From NCBI GenBank assembly GCA_037129695.1, contig JBAXUL010000103.1, forward strand, positions 1 to 13,267: a stretch of 13,267 nucleotides of DNA. The letters are read 5' to 3'. This DNA comes from CAINVV01 sp037129695 (GTDB lineage: Bacteria; Bacteroidota; Bacteroidia; Bacteroidales; Prolixibacteraceae). The notes beneath the pieces are model-generated. The model was not told where the DNA came from and did no database searches. It saw only the letters and a program-made list of their open reading frames with translations. A program made the position numbers and the translations under genes. Below, one piece after another: positions 7,234 to 13,267 of the stretch (the first letter of the stretch is position 1; each line of letters starts with the position of its first letter).

Positions 7234-7716
7234 CTAATCAATCAACAATTCGAGGTAGGGATAAATGGGATCTGTAAATCCATATTTCCGGTAGAGGGGT
7301 TCGCCGTCTTTGGAGCAGTGGAGTGCGACTTTGCTGACTCCCATTGTTTTTGCCTCGCTTAAAAGGTCTTCAAGAATCATGGAGGAAATGCCTTTTCTTC
7401 TGTATTCCTGGAGGGTGTACATGTTGAGGATATCTCCTTCCAGGTAGGAGTGCCGTTTAAAATCACCGGGAATCTTTTTGAGGATCATGCCGCCGTAACT
7501 CACGACAGCTCCCTCGTATTCGGCCAGTAAGGCAAAAAAGCTGCCTTCCCTCATGGCCTGTTCAAAAAAGACCTGCAGACTTTGCTGCAACTCCTTCTTC
7601 AGGATATCAGGCCTTTCCCCTTGCATTTCACTCAGGTAATCGATTCGCGCGGAGGTCATTTGCGGTAAATCGGATACTTTAACCTTTCGAATCTTGATTT
7701 TTTCAATGCTGAACAT
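7234..7716 (-). CDS. GNAT family N-acetyltransferase
   Basis: A 160-residue Gcn5-related acetyltransferase that would transfer an acetyl group from acetyl-CoA to an amine. The core is at about 94-126: strand GDILNMYTL, then EYRRKGISSMILEDLL, in which RRKGIS (106-111) is the pyrophosphate-binding loop (usual pattern R/Q-x-x-G-x-G/A). It is followed by the beta strand VSKVALHCS and the C-terminal YRKYGF (142-147) typical of GNAT proteins. The N-terminal IRKVKVSDLPQM matches the usual opening of the fold. Its length is normal for a single GNAT domain. The acceptor is not predictable. It is cytoplasmic, convergent with the DUF1579-like gene, and 78 bases downstream of the lipase-like gene on the same strand. 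TTAGCTT-type repeats lie on both sides. Confidence 0.88.
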   Translation of the reverse strand: MFSIEKIKIRKVKVSDLPQMTSARIDYLSEMQGERPDILKKELQQSLQVFFEQAMREGSFFALLAEYEGAVVSYGGMILKKIPGDFKRHSYLEGDILNMYTLQEYRRKGISSMILEDLLSEAKTMGVSKVALHCSKDGEPLYRKYGFTDPIYPYLELLID

Positions 7717-7759
7717 TCCGGTTGTTATTATTAATTGATAACCTTTAAAAGTTGTTCTT

Positions 7760-7786
7760 GCTGTTAGCTGTTAGCCTTTTGCCTTC
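7760..7786 (+). repeat. Short TTAGCTT-type repeat, copy 2
   Basis: GCTGTTAGCTGTTAGCCTTTTGCC carries two TTAGC units plus a degenerate third. It has the same GCTGTTAGCT start and orientation as the block at 7108-7136. It lies in the 78-base gap between the GNAT and lipase-like genes, upstream of the GNAT start codon. Confidence 0.55.
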
Positions 7787-7794
7787 ATTTAAGC

Positions 7795-9030
7795 CTACAT
7801 TCCTTTGATCACCAGGAAGCGCATGACGAAATTAATGAGTGAAGGAGCGCTTGCGGTGCTGTGATCCATGCCTGGCAATGGAAGGTAGGTGACCGGCAGC
7901 GCGGGATCCAGTTTGATCAGGTCGTTGTAAAGATTGAGTGACATGAGCGGTGTAACGTCGGTATCTGCCTGTCCATGGGTAAGGATAAGCGGGGTCTTTA
8001 TTTTCCAAGCATAAACACTGCTTGCATTCAAGGCATCGAGCATTCCTTTGTATTTGGAACTGGTATTGAAGTTGGCACGAAAATCTGCAGTAAACAGCTG
8101 AGGCATTCCATAGGCCAATTGATCGTTGATGGCACTGCCACTGTTGATTCCATTGAAAAGTCCGTCAATTCGGGAAGCATAGGGCTCATTGAAAATATCG
8201 GTGTAGGGATTGGTGAAAGCATTGACAGACTTGAACCCTTTCATGATATAAGCGATGTAATAGGGCTGGGGAAAGTAGGAAGCCGTCACAACAGTCTGGG
8301 TGATCAAAGGTAGGTTGTAGGGACCTGCTCCGCATCCGACGGCCTTCAGGTTGAATTCGCTGGTGTAACTGGTCTCAATGGCCTTGTGAAGCTGCAGCGT
8401 AGCCAAGCCGCCCTGCGAATATCCCATGAGGTAGAGGTCTTTCGAGAGTTTTAACTTCAGTTCTGATTTGCTGCTCATCTCCTTGACTGCCCTGAAAAGA
8501 TCGAGTATCGGCCCTACCGTAGATTCCATATGCAGGTAAGGATGAAACACCTCTGTTGATGTGCCAAATCCGAGGTAATCAGGCAGGACCACCACAAATC
8601 CGGTAGAGGAGAATCCGGTAATCAGTTGTTCCGTGTAGCTGGTTGCATTGAGGGACGGGGCACTGGCGTTTACCGTATTGGTTCCGTTCTGGAAGCTTAA
8701 GATCGGATAGGTTCCGCCACCATCAGGGATACAGACCAAACCTGATGCAATAAGTTTTTTTGAACCGAGGGTCGTGTTGTATCTGACGGAATAGACAGTA
8801 GCGCCATATTTTACATAAGGAAGGATGCTTGCCACATCCGGATACATTGATTGTACCGGGCTAAAAAGAGCATTGACATTCGATGCCGTCATTGATCTTA
8901 CAGATGTGTAGCTTACCAGATATTTGTCCGGTATTGGCTCGGCAGGGACCTCTCCCGTGTTTTTTGTACAGTTTGAAAAGGCAATGGCAGCTGAGAGAAG
9001 TAGCGTGAAGAAGTATATTTTAGGTTTCAT
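7795..9030 (-). CDS. Lipoprotein alpha/beta hydrolase, secretory-lipase-like
   Basis: A 411-residue protein. The N-terminus is a lipoprotein-type signal (hydrophobic 5-18, lipid-accepting Cys at 21 in FSNC), so it should be anchored in the envelope, possibly at the cell surface as is common in this phylum. The rest is an alpha/beta hydrolase of the secretory lipase/esterase type: strand and oxyanion region PILSFQNGTN (109-118), VVVLPDYLGFG (146-156), nucleophile S205 in GYSQGG, acid D356 in THGQADTDV, and H390 in PGMDHS. All three catalytic residues are present and in the normal order. A cap region lies between the nucleophile and the acid (about 235-340). The likely reaction is ester hydrolysis, but the substrate cannot be fixed; family members include lipases and feruloyl- or acetyl-type esterases. 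It is a - strand gene in its own transcription unit or with the GNAT gene, and 223 bases separate it from the acyl-ligase gene. Confidence 0.83.
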   Translation of the reverse strand: MKPKIYFFTLLLSAAIAFSNCTKNTGEVPAEPIPDKYLVSYTSVRSMTASNVNALFSPVQSMYPDVASILPYVKYGATVYSVRYNTTLGSKKLIASGLVCIPDGGGTYPILSFQNGTNTVNASAPSLNATSYTEQLITGFSSTGFVVVLPDYLGFGTSTEVFHPYLHMESTVGPILDLFRAVKEMSSKSELKLKLSKDLYLMGYSQGGLATLQLHKAIETSYTSEFNLKAVGCGAGPYNLPLITQTVVTASYFPQPYYIAYIMKGFKSVNAFTNPYTDIFNEPYASRIDGLFNGINSGSAINDQLAYGMPQLFTADFRANFNTSSKYKGMLDALNASSVYAWKIKTPLILTHGQADTDVTPLMSLNLYNDLIKLDPALPVTYLPLPGMDHSTASAPSLINFVMRFLVIKGM

Positions 9031-9083
9031 CCGGAGGATTTTAATGTTGAGATTACAAAATTTTCAATGAAAGCATCTACAGA

Positions 9084-9102
9084 ACTCCCGGTTTTTGGGA
9101 GT
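9084..9102. other. Perfect 6-bp hairpin in the lipase-like/acyl-ligase gap
   Basis: ACTCCC and GGGAGT are perfect arms around a 7-base loop. It lies about 54 bases upstream of the lipase-like start on the - strand and about 150 bases after the acyl-ligase stop. No T-run follows on the - strand, so an intrinsic terminator is doubtful; a 5' leader hairpin or operator is possible. The remaining 223-base gap (9031-9253) shows no clear promoter box. Confidence 0.4.
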
Positions 9103-9253
9103 CTTGTTTAGCCTGTATTGTCTATTCTTACGTAATCAAGATTGGTTTGGTTTGCAATTTAATTCAATTTATATGCAAAGGAAACGAGCAAAATCAATGG
9201 AATTGCTTATGGTGTCCTAGATTCAAAAGAACAATATTCAAACTAAATACCCA

Positions 9254-11740
9254 TTAAATCTCCTTTGAATTGTTCTCCACTGTTTCGGCGATCTGATTTC
9301 TGATGATCGCATTCAGTTCTTCCGGAGTCTTACCTGTCGGTTCGACAGGGGGCAGGAAGGTGACGATGATCTTTGAACCGGTCTTTATCTTTTTCCTTCC
9401 CGACGACATGGCCTCATAGGCGCCTGAGATGGCAACCGGAAGGATTGGAATATTTAATTCGGTGCTCAGTATGGCATAGGTCTTTTTAAAATCTCCCATG
9501 TCTCCGGTGGTGGTGCGGGTACCTTCCGGGAAAATCAGGATTTTTTTGCCGAGTTTGACGACTTCTGCCATTTTGTGTAACGATTCTTTCAGGTCTTTGC
9601 TCAGATCCATTACAATCACGTTGGTCCGTTTGGCTGCAAATTGGCGCAGCCGGCTTTTGACGTGGTCTTTTTTGGCGTAGGAATAAGTATCCTTTAAGGT
9701 TTTTTGATCGAGGCAGGAGAGCACCAAAAAGGCATCGAGTTTCGTCTGGTGATTAGGGGCGATAAAGCAAGGGCCCTCAGGAATATTCTCAGTGCCGACC
9801 ACCTTAAATTTGAAGAATAGGCTGAAGAATCCGCGAACGGTTGAAACGATTAATTTCAACAGAAAGGACGATTTAGGTAGTTCAACAGGAGAACTCTCCT
9901 TTAAATTCCCCGACCATGAGGAACTTTCCTCCTTGTGGAACAACTTGTTGGACCCGATATATTCGGCAATCTTGGCGATAGAAGGAAATTTAAGAAGTTG
10001 TTCTTCCTCTATTTTGATGCCAAAAGTCTGCTCGATCCAATCAATCAGGCTCATTTTTCCCATCGAATCCATGGCAATGTCAAACACAAGATGGTCGTCG
10101 GGTGAAATATCCATATCTACCTGACTTTCGATGAAGCTCTTGACAGCCAGGTATTCGGCGCTGGTGGGATCCTCGCTTTGATTTTTCTTGCTTTCTGAAT
10201 CCTCAATCAGTTCCTCCAGTTTAAACCGTTGTAATTTGGATAATCTGGTTCTTGGCAGATCGGTTCTGAGCAACGTAAACTGCATGATCCGTTTGTAGGA
10301 ACTCAGTTCCGCATTGAAGGGTGAAATCACCTCATCCCTGAAATACTGGGTAATATCCGTAATGCCATTGTCAGTCAGGAATGCATAATCCGGAACAATG
10401 GCAGCATGCAGCATCTCTTTGTGAATAAATACTCCTGCTTCCTTAATTGATTTTGAGTAAAACTCAAGCTTTTGCTCTATTTCTACAGGATTAATGTTCT
10501 TCCCGTTAGGAAGCACAATGATCTCTTTTTTACGGCCTGTGATGTAGAGAAATCCCTCGTCGTCAAATCGGCCAAGGTCACCGGTATAGAGCCATCCATC
10601 CTTTAAAACTTCGGCAGTTTCTTCAGGCCGGTTGTAATATCCTTTCATCACATTGGGCCCTTTGGCCACGATTTCTCCATCCCTGAGTTCGACGGTCATG
10701 CCGGGTAAAGCCTGACCCGTAGAACCAATCTTCGCCTTCCCGGGGCGCGGGAAAGTGATCATGGGGGCCGCTTCCGTCATGCCAAAACCCTCCAGAATGT
10801 CAAATCCGATGGCATGAAAGAAAGTGCCTACCTCTTTGTTGAGGGCTGCTCCTCCGGCGATCATGAATTTCAGGTGGCCACCAAGTCCCTGATGGACTTT
10901 CTTGAAAAGTGTCTTCCCCAATTTCCTGCTTTTTGTCGCGTAGACCAGTTTCAGAAACATTCTGGCCACCATGCTCTTGTTGATTTTGGCCATGAGTCCC
11001 CTGTATATCAGTTCATACAGCCGCGGTACTCCGATGAATACAGTCACCGAATTGTCAGTGAGCGTTTTCATCAAATCTGATGATTGCATGGAAGGGGATA
11101 CTACTGTGGTTCCACCTGAAAAATGTGTCACCATCAGGGAGCCAACCAACGGGAAAATATGATGAAGAGGCAGCAACACCAAAACCTGACTTTCGGGGTG
11201 AAATATTTTGGCATCAACAACAGCATGCATATTGGCCAACAGGTTGGTGTAGGAGAGCATGACCCCTTTCGGACTGCCAGTTGTACCGGATGTGTAAATA
11301 ATGACCGCTGTGGTTTCATTGTCTTCTGAACCCAGCCATTCAGTGGGGGCCTGGTCAAGTGTCGGCGGATAATTTTCAAAACACATTATTTCGGGCCTGT
11401 GACTGCTTTTACTCTCCACTTTGGCATACGATTCTTTCATGCCTTCACTGATAAAAAGCAGTTCAGGCTTGCAATCATCTAAAATATAAGCGACATCCTC
11501 AGCCGAAGCCATAAAGTCTACCGGAACCGCAATGCAATTGTTTTGCAGTGCTGCATAAAATGAAAAAAACCATTCGACCCTGTTTTCGGAATAGATGGCA
11601 ACTTTGGAATATCCTTTGGTATCGAACAATAGCGCATATTGCTGGATATGCTGCAAAAGTTGGCGATAGGTAAAATCTCCCTGCTGGGAAATGATCGATT
11701 TCTTATCAGGATTGCTCCTGTAAATAATTGGTTCAATCAT
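9254..11740 (-). CDS. Three-module acyl ligase - acyl carrier - PlsC acyltransferase fusion
   Basis: An 828-residue fusion. Residues 1 to about 510 form an AMP-forming acyl ligase: phosphate loop YTSGTTGSPKG (149-159), the LPLHHIFP acyl-synthetase motif (190-197), GFGMTEAAP (318-326), YTGDLGRF (385-392), GRKKEIIVLPNGKNINPVEIE (402-422) and catalytic Lys502 in PRTRLSKLQR. About 525-598 is an acyl carrier domain with D-S-M and the phosphopantetheine-bearing Ser559. After a Ser-rich linker (600-622) and a hydrophobic stretch (about 625-645) comes a PlsC-type glycerolipid acyltransferase: NHQTKLD with His664 and Asp669 (H-x4-D), FPEGTR (737-742) and ILPVAISG (766-773). The simplest reading is that a free fatty acid is activated as an adenylate, loaded on the internal carrier, and passed to a lysophospholipid or glycerol phosphate at the inner membrane face. 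E. coli Aas does a related job with the reverse domain order and no internal carrier. It is divergent from acs. An amino-acid or sugar acceptor is also possible. Confidence 0.9.
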   Translation of the reverse strand: MIEPIIYRSNPDKKSIISQQGDFTYRQLLQHIQQYALLFDTKGYSKVAIYSENRVEWFFSFYAALQNNCIAVPVDFMASAEDVAYILDDCKPELLFISEGMKESYAKVESKSSHRPEIMCFENYPPTLDQAPTEWLGSEDNETTAVIIYTSGTTGSPKGVMLSYTNLLANMHAVVDAKIFHPESQVLVLLPLHHIFPLVGSLMVTHFSGGTTVVSPSMQSSDLMKTLTDNSVTVFIGVPRLYELIYRGLMAKINKSMVARMFLKLVYATKSRKLGKTLFKKVHQGLGGHLKFMIAGGAALNKEVGTFFHAIGFDILEGFGMTEAAPMITFPRPGKAKIGSTGQALPGMTVELRDGEIVAKGPNVMKGYYNRPEETAEVLKDGWLYTGDLGRFDDEGFLYITGRKKEIIVLPNGKNINPVEIEQKLEFYSKSIKEAGVFIHKEMLHAAIVPDYAFLTDNGITDITQYFRDEVISPFNAELSSYKRIMQFTLLRTDLPRTRLSKLQRFKLEELIEDSESKKNQSEDPTSAEYLAVKSFIESQVDMDISPDDHLVFDIAMDSMGKMSLIDWIEQTFGIKIEEEQLLKFPSIAKIAEYIGSNKLFHKEESSSWSGNLKESSPVELPKSSFLLKLIVSTVRGFFSLFFKFKVVGTENIPEGPCFIAPNHQTKLDAFLVLSCLDQKTLKDTYSYAKKDHVKSRLRQFAAKRTNVIVMDLSKDLKESLHKMAEVVKLGKKILIFPEGTRTTTGDMGDFKKTYAILSTELNIPILPVAISGAYEAMSSGRKKIKTGSKIIVTFLPPVEPTGKTPEELNAIIRNQIAETVENNSKEI

Positions 11741-11767
11741 AGGTCGTTGTTTTTAGTAACAGAAAGA

Positions 11768-11777
11768 GATACGTATC
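11768..11777. promoter_or_regulatory. 10-bp palindrome near the acyl-ligase start
   Basis: GATACGTATC is a perfect palindrome, 28 bases upstream of the acyl-ligase start codon on the - strand, downstream of the candidate promoter. It could be an operator in the divergent region, but a site this short can arise by chance. Confidence 0.3.
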
Positions 11778-11808
11778 GTATTAAATAAAAAAAGTGTGGG
11801 AATTACTC

Positions 11809-11819
11809 CCGGTTACCGG
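11809..11819. promoter_or_regulatory. CCGGT-N-ACCGG inverted repeat in the divergent region
   Basis: Perfect 5-base arms around one base. The sequence overlaps at its left edge a GGGA/TCCC inverted repeat (11798-11810). It sits between the acyl-ligase start and its candidate promoter and could bind a repressor or activator; no regulator is visible in the window. Confidence 0.3.
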
Positions 11820-11846
11820 TGGCATGATCGTTGCAACAGTAGTATA

Positions 11847-11878
11847 CAAAGTAAGAAATTATTGACTTCATAACCAAA
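11847..11878 (-). promoter_or_regulatory. Candidate promoter of the acyl-ligase fusion gene
   Basis: On the - strand TTTG (11878-11875) is followed after 20 bases by TTACTTTG (11854-11847), one mismatch from the Bacteroidota -7 consensus TAnnTTTG, with spacing that fits the -33/-7 pair. It would give a leader of about 100 bases that contains both small palindromes. Confidence 0.42.
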
Positions 11879-11947
11879 AACGGCAAGACCGATGTTGAAC
11901 AAATTAAAATATTAACCTATTTTAATTTATAAAGTAAAAAGGTTTGA

Positions 11948-11955
11948 TATTTTTA
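11948..11955 (+). promoter_or_regulatory. Weak candidate -7 box for acs
   Basis: TATTTTTA differs by one base from TAnnTTTG and lies about 54 bases before the acs start. The only possible -33 sequences upstream are TTTA stretches in very AT-rich DNA, so the assignment is tentative. Confidence 0.25.
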
Positions 11956-12008
11956 CTGTGAATCTCCAAACTAAAAACAATAATAATTCACTTAAATCAG
12001 GCTTTCAA

Positions 12009-13267
12009 ATGGAAAACAGCGACGAAAAGAAGATCTTTCAGCCATCTCAAGCAGTTGTGGAACAGGCAAATGTGAAAGAATACGATCAGATGTATCAGTA
12101 TTCACTCGACCAACCTGAAGCATTCTGGGCTCAACAAGCCGATCATTTATCCTGGTACAAAAAATGGGACAAAGTGCTCGATAAAAGCAATCCACCGTTT
12201 TTCAAATGGTTTGAAGGTGCCAAGACAAACATTATTTTGAATGCCATTGACCGTCATCTTACCTCGGCTACCAGAAATAAGCTGGCAGTTATCTGGGAAG
12301 GTGAACCGGGAGATTCGAGGACTTTTTCTTACCATGCCCTGAATCGTGAAGTAAGTCAGTTTGCCAATATTCTGAAAAGCATGGGGGTGAAGAAAGGTGA
12401 TGTAGTCACCATTTATATGCCACAAATTCCGGAACAACTTTTTGCCATGCTTGCCTGTGCCAAAATCGGCGCTGCCCACAGTGTGGTTTACGGGGGGTTC
12501 AGTCATGAAGCGCTTGCAGACCGGATCAATGATGCCAACAGCAGGGTCGTTATCACTGCTGATGGTGGGTACCGCAGGGGCAAAGTAGTAGAAATGAAGA
12601 GTGTTGTCAACAAAGCCATGGAATTGTCGCCTACCATGGAGATTTGTATCACGGTAAAACGAACCGGAATAGATGTTTACATGGAAAATGACCGTGACTA
12701 TTGGTACCACGACCTGAAATCGTTGCCCATTGCTTCCAATAAATGCGAAACGGAAGTGATGGATTCTTCAGATATGCTGTTTTTACTCTATACTTCCGGT
12801 TCTACAGGCAGACCAAAGGCATTGGTCCATACGCATGGAGGATACAGTGTTTATACTGCTACCACACACAGGATGGTATTTGACATCAAGCCTGAAGACC
12901 GTTACTGGTGTGCTGCCGATCCGGGATGGATCACCGGTCACAGCTACATTGTTTACGGACCGCTTATCAATGGTTCAACCATCATGTTGTATGAAGGAGC
13001 TCCCAATCATCCCTATCCCGACAGATGGTGGAAAATAGTAGAAAAATACGGGATCAATATTTTATATACCTCCCCAACTGCCATCAGGGGACTGATGCGT
13101 TTCGGTGATTCATGGCCCAACAGAAACGATATCTCCTCATTAAGACTTCTTGGTTCTGTTGGTGAACCTATCAATGCGGAGGCATGGAACTGGTTTCACA
13201 AAGTTGTCGGACGTGGCAACTGTCCGATTATGGACACCTGGTGGCAAACCGAAACAGGAGGATTTGT
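12009..13267 (+). CDS. acs: Acetyl-CoA synthetase, AMP-forming (3' end outside window)
   Basis: The first 419 residues of an AMP-forming acetyl-CoA synthetase, which makes acetyl-CoA from acetate, ATP and CoA in the cytoplasm; the C-terminal domain, including the usual regulatory Lys, is beyond the edge. The N-terminal segment is typical (WYKKWDKVL, FKWFEGAKTNIILNAIDRH). The phosphate loop is YTSGSTGRPK (from 261), and PGWITGHSYIVYGP holds I308 and T309, equivalent to V310/T311 of the Salmonella enzyme by motif alignment. GSVGEPIN and TWWQTETGG follow, with W412 matching the Trp that closes the small acetate pocket. The Thr after I308 favours Acs over propionyl-CoA synthetase. Family length is about 630-660 residues, so roughly two thirds is present. 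The ATG at 12009 is chosen because it gives a normal N-terminus; an in-frame GTG at 11958 would add 17 Asn-rich residues. It is transcribed divergently from the acyl-ligase fusion across 268 bases. Confidence 0.93.
   Translation, partial: MENSDEKKIFQPSQAVVEQANVKEYDQMYQYSLDQPEAFWAQQADHLSWYKKWDKVLDKSNPPFFKWFEGAKTNIILNAIDRHLTSATRNKLAVIWEGEPGDSRTFSYHALNREVSQFANILKSMGVKKGDVVTIYMPQIPEQLFAMLACAKIGAAHSVVYGGFSHEALADRINDANSRVVITADGGYRRGKVVEMKSVVNKAMELSPTMEICITVKRTGIDVYMENDRDYWYHDLKSLPIASNKCETEVMDSSDMLFLLYTSGSTGRPKALVHTHGGYSVYTATTHRMVFDIKPEDRYWCAADPGWITGHSYIVYGPLINGSTIMLYEGAPNHPYPDRWWKIVEKYGINILYTSPTAIRGLMRFGDSWPNRNDISSLRLLGSVGEPINAEAWNWFHKVVGRGNCPIMDTWWQTETGGF

Noticed and set aside
12147..12710. 187-residue open frame on the - strand inside acs
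   Set aside because: Antisense to a strongly conserved acetyl-CoA synthetase region; no family features.
1..13267. Mobile element, phage, CRISPR or defence system
   Set aside because: No transposase, integrase, nuclease, Cas-like or toxin-antitoxin signature and no regular repeat-spacer array was seen; the short TTAGCTT blocks are not an array.

Overview
The window reads as chromosomal DNA of a member of the Bacteroidota, probably a free-living or gut-type Bacteroidales/Marinilabiliales relative; this assignment is inference. The grounds are: no Shine-Dalgarno motif before most start codons (394, 974, 3827, 5430, 6568, 12009); candidate promoters of the TTTG / TAnnTTTG type; secreted proteins whose mature form would begin with Gln after signal-peptide cleavage; and typical families such as DUF3788, exported GH36 alpha-galactosidase and a Tat-exported aldo/keto reductase. 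I see no tRNA, rRNA, CRISPR array, transposase, integrase or phage gene.

Left part (1-1396, + strand): a compact operon. The tail of an unidentified gene overlaps by ATGA the start of a short 4Fe-4S membrane-type protein. A membrane methyltransferase of the isoprenylcysteine methyltransferase (ICMT) type follows, then a DUF3788 protein, with gaps of only 10-11 bases.

Centre-left (1512-7107, + strand): a looser run of four genes separated by about 115-160 bases. They encode an exported GH36 alpha-galactosidase with intact catalytic residues, a Tat-exported aldo/keto reductase carrying a C-terminal fibronectin-III-like domain, a tocopherol-cyclase-family protein, and a small exported DUF1579-like protein. 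Three of the four carry export signals, so envelope or periplasmic carbohydrate and small-molecule processing is plausible, but a shared pathway is not shown.

Centre-right (7234-9030, - strand): a GNAT acetyltransferase bracketed by two copies of a TTAGCTT-type short repeat, and a lipoprotein alpha/beta hydrolase with a complete Ser-Asp-His triad.

Right part (9254-13267): the most striking gene is a three-module protein, an AMP-forming acyl ligase, then an acyl carrier domain, then a PlsC-type acyltransferase. It combines fatty-acid activation, tethering and transfer in one chain, in an order different from that of E. coli Aas. It is transcribed divergently from acs (acetyl-CoA synthetase, cut by the window end) across a 268-base region that holds a candidate promoter and small palindromes. 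Both genes of this pair encode acyl-adenylating enzymes, so they may be co-regulated.
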